The notes under the pieces are model-generated. The model was not told the origin of the DNA. It made no database searches and saw only the letters and a list, made by a program, of their open reading frames with translations. Of a stretch of DNA of 64,000 bases, positions 44,554 to 54,700 are shown in pieces. Every line of letters begins with the position of its first letter. Within the stretch, counting starts at the first letter, position 1. The stretch is from Diphasiastrum complanatum (Eukaryota; Streptophyta; Lycopodiopsida; Lycopodiales; Lycopodiaceae), in NCBI GenBank assembly GCA_029204225.1, contig CM055107.1:2345218-2409217 (forward strand), written 5' to 3'. Made by a program: the position numbers and the translations under genes.

Positions 44554-46512
44554 GAACACCAACTGGATTTGCCCATTCTCTACAGTCATCATTCACAGTT
44601 GATGGAAAGTTGCAAGGTCTCAAATCTCATGATTGGCTAAAGATGATTCAATTCATCTATCCATTGTCAATTCGTGGGTGCTCATCAAAAGACATTTGTG
44701 AGACCATATACAAACTATCAATCATTATCAGGTATTTACATGTACTTGGTGCATTTTTTTATTTAGTATTTATCGATTGGAAATTCAAATATACATAAAA
44801 TGGATTGAATATGTTGCAGATGGATGTGTTCACAAGAAATCCGTGAGCTGGATCTTTGCAAGAGACATGAGGATATGGTGGAGATTGTGTGCATGTTTGA
44901 GAGATATTTTCCGACTTCCATCATGGACTCACAAGTGCATTTATTGGTGCACTTGGTTGAAGAAGTTTCTATTGCTGGTCCAGTGCACACTAGGTATAAG
45001 TGCATAAATTATCTTTTGCATGTGTATTTAAACTAAATCATTTGATACATGAACTCATTAAATAAAACACTTACTTTTAATTATTTGTGACTTTTTAGGT
45101 GGATGTTCTTTATGGAAAGGTACATGAAAGTCTTAAAAGATTTTGTGCATCAAAAGGCAAGGCCTGAAGGTAGCATGTCAGAGGGATGGTTAGTACATGA
45201 ATCTCTCTTTTATGTTACTAAAATTTTGCACCAACTACATCCATCTTCTCCACTATTGTGGCGTGATGAGGTAGCCGAAGAGGTAACTAGTGAAAAATCT
45301 CAAGGGATGGGAAAGGTCCATAGGTTGGCACCCTTCCAACGAGATAAAATTTCTACATTCATGCTTTATAATTGTGAATGGTTAGACCTATATGAAGAAG
45401 AAAAAAAAAAAGAGGGCCTTGTCTAGAAAGTGCCAATGACAGAATAGAGGCAGACATATGGCCTCAAGTTCACATGATCTTGAGCCATTGCCCAAGCAAT
45501 GCACTATAGAGTGGATGCATGTCACACTACAAAAAGCAACAAAAGAGGGACAAAAAATATCAAACGCAGAATGGGACTATGCAAGAGGATGCGAATGGAA
45601 GGTATTATTCTTTAGATACTTTATTATTAGAACATTCTTGTTTATAACAATATTTGTTTAATCATTTTGAAACACCATGTTCATTCACAGTGATTATTTA
45701 TGAGATTCATGTTTGTCGTGTGGCAGTGCAAAATGTATAATGTTATATGGGCTTTTGGTTTCCACTTTCGTGTTGAAAGGATTGCTAGCAAGAGACGCAC
45801 ACACGATTGTGGTGTAATAACATCTTTTCAACAAGAAAGTCAAAGCAGTGCATGAGATCGAAATCCCATCTCAGGAGATATAGAATACGTAGGAACTATA
45901 CAAAATATTTATGATGTGTCATTTGGTGAAAGTGGACACTATTTTTTATTTGATGTGAAATGGTTCAAGGTAGTTTGTAGAGGGCTAAATGCAACCATAA
46001 AATCGGATCCAAGTGGATTTTTTGCGATTGATTAATCAAAAACATTGAACATGGAGTCCTTTGACGCATTGGTGTTGCCTTGTCACTGTGAGCATGTGCA
46101 CATGCTATGCTATAATGTTTTTCATTTTATTGCAAGTGACTTCAATAATTGAGTTTTTGATATGTTCTAAAATAGTGATTTTTGCAGGTGTTTTTTCAAC
46201 CAGATCGACTAAACAAGATATGGTGGTTGTAGCTCAAGTTGAACCACGTTCACAACGAGTATTTGAGGGTGCAAATGTTGAGAATGAAATGGAAAGCCTT
46301 CATTTTAACTATGAGATTGAGCTACCTAGAGATGTAATAAATCGTCAAACCATATTTAAAGCACCCACTTCCATAGATGTTGAGAATAGAAATTCTAATA
46401 GTCAGGATGATGAAATAATTTTTGAAAGTGAGAGTGATGATGAAAATCATCTAAGAGGAGATGAATTGCAAGATGTTGTTGCTGATGAAATTGATTCTTG
46501 TAATTCTGAATA
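44554..46512 (+). pseudogene. CACTA/EnSpm transposase, C-terminal half
   Basis: Exons by GT..AG: 44554-44730 (TPTGFAHSLQSSF, GLKSHDWLKMIQFIYPLSIR), 44821-44994 (WMCSQEIRELDLCKRHEDMV, FPTSIMDSQVHLLVHLVEE, AGPVHTR) and 45099-45425 (MERYMKVLKDFVHQKARPEG, SMSEGWLVHESLFYVTKIL). These match the DUF4218 region of TNP2 transposases. Further exons (45458-45600, 45727-46035) carry a DUF4216-like part: YARGCEWK, VIWAFGFHFRVERIASKRR, DIEYVGTIQNIYDVSFGE, HYFLFDVKWFKV. An acidic tail ends at 46512. Stops at 45426 and 45855 and a shift near 46195 disable it. It starts exactly at the gypsy LTR edge with the target duplication. Confidence 0.8.
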
Positions 46513-46651
46513 AAAATTAAATTGCAATTCTGAATGAAATTGATTCTTGCAATGCTTTCAAATGATTGTTATTTAGCCAAAATAGAGTCTCATTTATGGT
46601 CAAGTAAGTGAAAAGAATAGACATAGTTTGACTTCAATCCCGTTTTTTTGG
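46513..46651. other. CACTA 3' flank
   Basis: Non-coding sequence between the transposase stop and the fold-back element. No CACTA terminal repeat was found. Confidence 0.35.
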
Positions 46652-47158
46652 AGATAATGTCGGTGAAGATAGATGTACGGCTTCATGTTCCAAGAAAATT
46701 CTCATTTTTTAACAAATGCTGCAAAGGCAATAAATCACTAAAAACATGTGAGTTAATGAAATCACCACCACAAACTATGACAAAATCAAGTGTTTCATCA
46801 TAGTCAATTTCCTTGTATTGAGCATATCCCTTGGCAACTAGTCTTGATTTATAATTGTTCACACTACCATTTTGATTAAGCTTGATCTTAAAGACCCATT
46901 TGCAAACAGTAACATTTTGTATCTTTGATGGAGGATCAATAATTTTACAAGTATCTCAAACAATGCATCATGTACTCACCTCACTTTTCATTACATCAAA
47001 TCACTCTTTTGTTGCTACAGTTTCATTCACACTTGAAGTAACATCATCAAACTTAAGGTAGTAATAAGGGCAATAAAAATTAAACAATCATCAACTTGTA
47101 ATTGCTTCTCTCCTCTTTGTATTTGAGCCTTGATGGTTGCATTTGGGCTCTGATACCA
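46652..47158 (-). pseudogene. copia scrap in the left inverted arm
   Basis: Minus-strand RT piece with [19 protein letters not shown] and LVAKGYAQ. The primer site TGGTATCAGAGCCC is at 47158-47145, directly beside the LTR start at 47159. Gag, protease and integrase are essentially absent. Confidence 0.65.
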
Positions 47159-47261
47159 TGTTAAAATCACCTCATTTGGATACTAAAACCTTGAAAAAGC
47201 ATCAAAGGTTTCACTTATATCTAATAGATAGAAAACTAGCACACAATTCAACCTATTTCGA

Positions 47262-47560
47262 AAATTTTGTTTGCGTGGAACATCCACGCGTGGATTATCC
47301 ACGTCAAAAAAAAATTGAACATGCCTCCGGCCAGTCCACCGGTGTTTTTTTGACACGGCACCAAAATATTTATGCGCGTGGATAATCCACGCAAAATTAA
47401 ATTCTAAAAATTTTGACAACTGTTTGGGAGGGAAGGTTGGCGGCGCCAGATTGCAGTTTTGGCATGGATTATCCACGCAAATTTCAGTTTGTGCATAGGA
47501 CCAGACCGGAAGTTAAAGATATCCACGCGTGGATATCTTCTACATGGATTATCCACGTTT
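47262..47560. repeat. palindrome-rich unit, copy 1
   Basis: Repeats of GTGGATNATCCAC: GCGTGGAACATCCACGC and CGTGGATTATCCACG (47270-47302), GCGTGGATAATCCACGC (about 47377-47393), TGGATTATCCACGC (about 47465), a perfect 22-bp palindrome at 47517-47538 centred on CCACGCGTGG, and ATGGATTATCCACG at about 47544-47557. Shares its full core with 48888-49172 in the same orientation. Confidence 0.85.
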
Positions 47561-47689
47561 TTTTTTTTGCATGTTGATAATGACATAAAATTAGTTAAAT
47601 AAATATATTTCTAAAGTGAAATATATTATAATTAGGCTATATTTTTTTTTCTAAAGTGAATTATATTATGATGAGGTTTTTTTTTTTTT

Positions 47690-48740
47690 TGCATGTTCAT
47701 AATGAATAATTTTCTGACTGATGAGAGTATTTTTCGATTTCATATCTGAGATGTGCTGCTCCATTTTTTTTTTCTTATCCAGCATAGACTGGATCACTTG
47801 CACAAGGCTTGAGACCAAACCGAGAGCATCACCAGAATCTACTACTATGGAGGTGGTAGCAGCAGAAGGACCTGATGGTACTGTCCTTGGTTGGCATGGA
47901 ACGGGTGCCTGTAACTCTTCTTCTTAAAAGAGGTCCTCTTCTTCATAGCCCTCAGGCACTGTGGCATCGAACTGCTTTGGTGATTTGACAGCTTGCTCGA
48001 CCCGAAGTGTGGCTGGTGCGGCTTCAGCTTGAGGTTTCTGCGGTAGCTGGAATGAATCTTCAACACCAGTAATAGAATCATGGAATTGTTCGAATTTTCT
48101 TCCAGGGGATTGGAGTTCAAACGGCGCAGGACTCTAGAACATTTTGAAAAACTTTTGAAGTCCCAAGGGGGTCAGAATCATTGAACATATCCATAAAATA
48201 TTGCATGTTTGGAAAAACAGCTTTTGTGTGTGGGGGTGAGACGGCCTGGATAGCTGTGATGGGAATGGTAGCTCCAATGGTCACAAATTGTCTGTGAGAG
48301 GAAACAGAGGCGAGGGAAGCCTCAAAGGAAGGGGGGGGGAATATGGAGTTCAATGCGAACAACAACAGGGGGTGGAAGCGCAATTGACGATGTCTACCTA
48401 GTACGACGTCGTGACGCGGAAGGCGAGTTAGGAATGACGATCTCGCTGCGTGGACAATGCCGACTATGTGAACTAGAGGCCTGGTGAGATGACTCAGTCG
48501 GTGCTTCTTCATAAATAGAAAGCACAGAATCCAAACGAAACCCATGGATTTTATTTTCAAGGTGAGAGACTGCTAGGAGAGATAACAAGGGGCCAACAGC
48601 AAACTGCTGCTTGGTATTGCTCTTAATGGCTCGTTTGAGCTCACCAAAAACAGTCTTAAACCAATTATATGGTTCCAGAAGGGCCTTGGCTATCTTGAGT
48701 ATGACTCAACTATCCTATGCAAGATTTGAAAAGTAATGCG
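47690..48740 (-). pseudogene. coiled-coil ORF element, minus-strand copy
   Basis: Relative of 10444-11396. Shared protein features on the minus strand are VVLGRHRQLRFHPLLLFALN (10.45 kb has GRHLQLRLHPLLPFALN), the segment FMDMFNDSDPLGTSKVFQN, and a VDSGDALGLVSSLVQVIQSM stretch at about 47850-47780, the start of the coiled coil. Upstream the minus strand adds KQQFAVGPLLSLLAVSHLE and NKIHGFRLDSVLSIYEEAP, not seen in the first copy. Frame shifts occur at about 48400 and 48120. Function unknown. Confidence 0.5.
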
Positions 48741-48837
48741 GTCTTTCCTGAGGTTGCCAACCATCAGGAAATTATTAAGAAACTGAGCAGCGGCATGTAT
48801 GGCAAGCTCAGTAATGCACAACTAGAAAACTCTGTGT

Positions 48838-49172
48838 TTATCCACGTAGAGTATCCACGCGAGACCCGACACTTAGTCGATTTTTTGAAATTTTGTTTGC
48901 GTGGAACATCCACGCGTGGATTATCCATGCCAAAAAAAATTTGAACACGCTTCTGGCCAGTCCACCGGTGTTTTTTTGACACGGCGTTGAAAACTTTATG
49001 CGCGTGGATTATCCATGCATGGATAATCCATGCAAAATTGAATTTTGAAAATTCCGACAAATGTTTGGGAGGGAAGGTTGGAGGCGCCGAAAAGCAATTT
49101 TGACGTGGATAATCCACATCCACAGGTGGATTATCCACGCAAATTTCAGTTTGTTTATCGGACCAGACCGGA
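48838..49172. repeat. palindrome-rich unit, copy 2
   Basis: Same unit as 47262-47512, with GCGTGGAACATCCACGC, GTGGATTATCCATGCATGGATA (split here by position: 49003-49030), and GTGGATAATCCACATCCAC with GGTGGATTATCCACGC at about 49104-49141. Ends with the same CAGTTTGT..GGACCAGACCGG. Extra palindromic steps precede the core at 48838-48870. Confidence 0.85.
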
Positions 49173-49546
49173 TATCTTCTAATGGCACTCTACCTAATCT
49201 CATATCCGAGATCATTTGATATGGATTGAGAGCTCCATACTTTGAGAGATTATCAAGAGATGGTGATTTTGGCAAGTTTGCTCTTTAATGAGGACTTGAT
49301 GAATGATGAATGTGATATTTTTTGTGTCTAATGAATAGATCTGAATCTGAACAAAGTATTATACTTTCCACGTGTGTGACAGGATGTGAAGATCAATTAT
49401 TTCTAGTTTTATTGTGGTGTTCAAAAGCCTTTGCCAATTAGATGCAAAATAGGTTGAATTGTGTGCTAGTTATCTATCTATTAGATATAAGTGAAACCTT
49501 TGATGCTTTTTCAAGATTTTAGTATCCAAATGAGGTGATTTTAACA

Positions 49547-50053
49547 TGGTATCAGAGCCCAAATGCAACCATCAAGGCTCAAATACAAGGAGGAGAGAAG
49601 CAATTACAAGTTGATGATTGCTTAATTTTTATTGTTCTTATGCCTACCTTAAGTTTGATGATGTTCCTTCAAGTGTGAATGAAACTGTAGCAACAAAAGA
49701 GTGATTTGATGTATTGAAAAGTGAGGTGAGTACATGATGCATTGTTTGAGATACTTGTAAAATTATTGATCCTCCATCAAATAAACAAAATGTTAATTTT
49801 TGCAAATGGGTCTTTAAGATCAAGCTTAATCAAGATGGTAGTGTGAACAATTATAAAACAAGACTAGTTGCCAAGGGATATGCTCAATTCAAGGGGATTG
49901 ACTATGATGAAACACTTGATTTTGTCATAGTTTGTGGTGGTGATTTCATTAACTCACATGTTTTTAGTGATTTATTGCCTTTGCAGCATTTGTTAAAAAA
50001 TGAGAATTTTCTTGGAACATGAAGCCGTACATCTATCTTCACCGACATTATCT
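49547..50053 (+). pseudogene. copia scrap in the right inverted arm
   Basis: Primer site TGGTATCAGAGCCC (49547-49560) follows the LTR end TTTTAACA. Gag-like scrap FDDVPSSVNETVATKE is followed by RT scrap [28 protein letters not shown] and [10 protein letters not shown]. It is the mirror image of the left arm. Confidence 0.65.
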
Positions 50054-50693
50054 ACATACAACTAGTAATTCTTGACATTTACATGATATACTACAATGGC
50101 TATAATTATTCTTTGACATATACTTTCTTTAATAGTGATTGATAGTATCCATTTGTTGGGCAGGCTTTCAAACGACTGGAGAAAATGCTTGTTTTTTGTG
50201 CGGGCCAAATCTTGTGGGAAGATACTCTCTTAGTCTCAAAAAAGTGGTTTATGAAAATCATCATAAATACTTGCATGAAGGCCATCCATTCAAAGACACT
50301 CATAGAAGAGGTTTTGGAGGAAGACTTGGGAGAGAGATGCCTCCAAAGAGGATGTCCGTGAAAGATTGGCGAATACTATGGGAGGAATCTCAAGCAAAGC
50401 CAATCGATGGTATGAAAAAATTATCTATATTTCATCGATTAAAATATTGGAATAACCTTTTGATTAATCACCTACTTGATCCCATGCACATATTTAAAAA
50501 TGTGGGTGAATCTATTTGGAAACACTTGATTGGTGAAAAAGATACCATTGCTGCAAGGTGCAATCTAAAAGAATCAAACACCAAAAAAGAATATTGGATA
50601 AAGGATGGTGAAGATCATGCTCTAAAAGTACCTTGGACATTCACTAAGGAGGAGCTTGACCATGTGCGCTCCATTATTCATGACATTAGAACA
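50054..50693 (+). pseudogene. CACTA/EnSpm transposase TNP2, central part
   Basis: After an acceptor (TTGGGCAG at 50163) the frame reads GFQTTGENACFLCGPNLVGR, FGGRLGREMPPKRMS, KKLSIFHRLKYWNNLL and HLLDPMHIFKNVGESIWKHL, the TNP2 H-N-LDxMHIxKNV signature. It then reads KEYWIKDGEDHALKVPWTFT and KEELDHVRSIIHDIRT. It stops at GAACA (50689-50693) against gypsy H LTR copy C. The next residues of the protein (RT-PTGF) are found at 44554, so this is the N-terminal side of the same gene. The transposase N-terminus lies in missing sequence. Confidence 0.8.
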
Positions 50694-51094
50694 TGTCGTA
50701 CTATACCAACATGGTTAATATAGATTTTATAATAAATAATGTCGTTCCCACAGAGGACAACATTAGAAAGTTATGTTTCTGGTACAATTATGGCAAGTGG
50801 TTTCGAGGGTTATTTTGGTTGTCGACAGACATTAAAAAGTAACCAATATTACTTGTATTTGGGATGGGTAGTGTTAATAAATTCAGAACAACAATCTCGT
50901 CTCTATCGAATTGGATGAAGCGCGTTCTACAGATGAGATGTTATAAGAGAAATACAGTGGTAATACACTCTGGCTGATTAAGGTGTCAACAGAGAATCGA
51001 GAATTGTTCGATGTATTCGCTACTGTGCAGACAATTAATTAATCACGTTCGCGAACTATTCGTTTCTAGACAGAAGTCCTCAACAACTAAAGTC
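50694..51094 (-). repeat. gypsy H LTR copy C, left segment
   Basis: Starts TGTCGTACTATACC after target site GAACA; continues at 57528. No primer site on its left, so this is the 3'-LTR outer edge of a minus-strand gypsy H insertion. Interrupted by copia C5. Confidence 0.85.
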
Positions 51095-51750
51095 TGTGAA
51101 AAATACAGATCCTAAGTGGATCTAAACTCCAAGATCATTGGCTTGAATGCTTGCACTCCAAACTACATAAGCTAGGAATTGGCAACACATTCTATGCTAC
51201 CTAGAATGCAAAGAACTTGATCAAAAAGCATTTATCACAAATGGAAACTTCCATAGACATCAAGTGCGGCCCAAAATAGCATTATACAGTCCATAATACA
51301 TCAGCCTATCACTTTTGGAAAGCACCTAAGATCATACACAATAGCTTGAAGACAATACACACAACAATGCTCTCAATGGAGGAAGAAACAATGACAATGA
51401 TCTATTGATCTCAATGAAGCATACAAAAGGTTTCTCCAACCTGTTCTCCACGACTTCTCTACTATTTATGGATGAGGAAGATGACTCTCTCTCCTCTCTC
51501 TAGAAGGTACTTGACCCTAGATATTCCCTATATAGGAAAAATAGCTAAAAAATGGCTTATATGACCAAAATACATCAAAATGGTCTCATTTTGAAGGGTA
51601 TGAAGTTTGACACTTCATCATACTGAAAAAATACAGTAAATAAAAACATTGTGGCCTGGTTCACACGTGTGAAACTCCAGAACCAAAACTATTTACAATT
51701 TTAGCCAATTTAGGCCTCAAACTAGCTAGGAAATGTTGACAATTTTCACA
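51095..51750 (-). repeat. copia C5 3' LTR
   Basis: TGTGAAAAATACAG to ATTTTCACA on the plus strand. A CTCTCTCTCC patch (51488-51500) and TATTCCCTATATAGGAAAAA (51520-51540), which contains a TATATA-like promoter candidate read on the minus strand, lie inside. Confidence 0.95.
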
Positions 51751-54700
51751 CTCCCTCTTCAACATTGGATGCTAGTTTCAACATAGTCTTTGAGCACATT
51801 CCAAGATTAGATCTATGCATTAAATATAGGTCCTTTCCCAATGGTTTGGTGAAGATATCAGCCACACACTCCTTTGAAGAGACATGTTGAAGCTCCACCT
51901 CTTTGGCAATGACTTGATCTCTCACAAAATGGTGAGCAATCTCAATGTGCTTGCTCCTTGCATGAAAAACAGGATTGCTTGCCAAGCTTTGGGCTGAAAG
52001 GTTATCACAAAGTATGATTGGAGTCTTCTCTGGTTCCAGCAAGTGAATATCCAATAACATCCTCTTGATCCAAAGAATCTCCTTGGTGCATGTTGTTAAT
52101 GCCTTGTACTCGGCTTCGGTGGAAGATAGAGAGATAGTTGGTTGCTTCTTTGATAGCCATGAGACCACTCCATCTCCAAGATAGATTGCAAAGGCACTTG
52201 TTGACTTCCTATCCATTTGATCACCTGCAAAATCTGAATCTGAAAATCCACAAAGGTTAGGTGTAGTACCTCCATACAAGATGCCAAAATCTCTAGATCC
52301 CGAGATGTATCTAAGTACTCTCTTTCCTAGCTTCCAATGAGCCTCACTAGGATCTTGCATAAATTGACTTAGTTTACCAACCACAAAGCTTAGATCAGGT
52401 CTTGTGATGGTTAACCATATAAGAGATCCTATTAGCTTTCTATAGAGAGTAATGTCCTTGAAGGATCTTTCATTACTTCTTGTAGTTAGCTTTACATTTG
52501 ATTCCATAGGAGTAGAAACAACTTTACAATCTTCCATATGAAACCTTTTTAGAATAGAGTTAACATACTTTTCTTGACATATGAATGTAGATTTAGAAGT
52601 TCTAATAATCTCTATTCCTAAGATATAATGAAGTTTACCAAGATCTTGAATTTCAAACTCTCTTTTGAGTGCCATCTTGATTTCATCTATATCTAGATTG
52701 TTACCACCACTTAAGATAATGTCATCAACATAGATCAAAAGTAAAGTGATATCATTTTCATTCAATCTAAAGTAGAGAGAATGATCATACTCACTCATAA
52801 CAAAGTTTTGAGAAAGTAAGAAGGAATTGAGCTTAGCATACCAACTCCTTGGTGCTTGCTTTAGCCCATACAAACTCTTTTGGAGATAGCACACATGATT
52901 AGGCTCATCATGTGAAACATAGCCCTCGGGTTGCTCCATGTAAATATCTTCTTCAAGATCACCATTCAAGAAGGCATTAGTAACATCCATTTGCCACATA
53001 TCCCAATCATAAAGAGTTGCAAGAGAGATTAGGATTCGAATAGTTACCATCTTTGCCACGGGTGCAAAGGTCTCATCATAGTCAATACCATATTCTTGAG
53101 CATACCCCTTTGCCACCAACCTTGCCTTGTACTTGTTGATTGATCCATCTTGATTTGTCTTGATCTTGAAGATCCACTTACAACCAATTGCCTTCTTGTC
53201 CTTTGGAAGCTTTACCAACCTCCATGTGTTGCTTTTGATGAGTGCTTGATGCTCATGATCCATGGCTTGGATCCATTCCTTCTTTTGAATTGCTTCACCT
53301 ACACAAGTTGGTTCATCAAAAGAGGTAAGAAAAGCAAAGTTAGAGTTGTCCACCACTTGCTTTCCTTTTTCATCATAGGTTAGCCTTGATGGCTTAGCCC
53401 TTTGCCTTTGAGTCTTCCTTGAAGTTTGCTTTGGAGTGGCATCTCCATCTTCATCCAAGACATCTTGCACATCATGATGATTAGTAGGCACATCAACATC
53501 AACATCAACAACATTGGAAACATTCTCTTCATGAAAGATGACATCTTTACTTATGACAACTTTCTTTGTAGAAGGAATGTACACTTTGTAAGCCTTGCTT
53601 ACTTCACTATAGCCAACAAACACACCCTTCTTTAATGAAGGATCTTCTTTAGTTCTATCATCAAGTGTGATATTGACAAAACATGTACATCCAAAGATCC
53701 TACAATGCTTGACACTCGGCCTTCTACCATAAAGAACCTCATGAGGAGTTTTACCATCCAAGGAAGCACTTGTCCATCTATTACATAGATAGTTAGCACA
53801 TGCTAAAGCTTCCCCCCAAAAAGACTTAGCAAGATTAGCATGTAGTCTCATTGCCTTGGCACATTCACAAAGGGTTCTATTCTTCCTCTCGGCCACTCCA
53901 TTCTGTTGTGGAGTCCTAGGACTAGACATCTCCCTCTTAATCCCATGTGCTATACAAAAGTCTTTGAACCTATTTGAGGTGTATTCCCCTCCATTATCAG
54001 ATCTTAAGCATTTGATCTTTGTATTGAATTGGTTTTCCATTTCATTCTTGAACTTGACAAATGCAGCAAACACTTCATCCTTACTTTTAAGAAGATAGAT
54101 CCAAGTATACCTACTAAAGTCATCAATGAAAGTTGCATACATCTTTGCCCCACCATTGCTAGTTGTACTAGAAGAATGAATATCAGAATGCACAAGTTGA
54201 AAAGCTTCTTTAGATCTAGAAGTAGATCTAGAATAAGCAAGTCTATGAGATTTGGACAAGGCACAATGTTCACAAACACTATTGTTTGCAACAAGACTTT
54301 TAGGGAGACCAAGAACAAGCTCTTTCTTTGCCATTACCTCCAAAGATTTGAAGTTGGGATGGCCCAACCTCTTGTGCCAAACTTCTTGGTTTGTCAATTG
54401 CTCCCTAGCCATACATCCTTCATGATTAGAGATCACACATGCATCAAGCTTGAAAAGTTTACCATGCCTCCTACCTTGAGCAATCAAGGATCCACATTTA
54501 CTTATCAAACATGCATCTCCAATGAACTCCACATCAAGTCCTTTGTCAATCATTTGACTTACACTAAGCAAATTCTTAGTGATTGAAGGAATGTACAAAA
54601 CATTTTCAAGATTTGCTTTCCTATTTGTTGAAAGGGAAATAGGAATAGTGCCTATGCCTTTGATGTCACATTGACCATCATTTGCAGTGTAGATGATGTT

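Larger units (their letters stand above)
46652..50053. mobile_element. 3.4-kb fold-back structure with about 600-bp inverted arms
   Basis: Outer ends are AGATAATGTCGGTGAAG (left) and CTTCACCGACATTATCT (right). Arms 46652-47261 and 49440-50053 are near-identical inverted copies of a copia 5' end: partial LTR, primer site, a gag scrap and an RT scrap. Between them lie two same-direction copies of a palindrome-rich unit and a minus-strand coiled-coil ORF. The whole separates the two halves of a CACTA gene. Confidence 0.7.

Noticed and set aside
46513-46660. CACTA terminal inverted repeat
   Set aside because: No CACTA-type terminal motif with an inverted partner could be found here or near 50060.
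47183-49275. Minus-strand ORFs with repeated WIIHAHK-like peptides (47183-47476, 48764-49138) as a conserved protein family
   Set aside because: The peptides are translations of the palindromic DNA repeats in frame by chance; similarity follows from the DNA repeat and the frames have no other protein-like features.
54029-54586. Long antisense ORFs inside the C5 polyprotein
   Set aside because: They are shadows of a coding frame with all catalytic motifs on the other strand.
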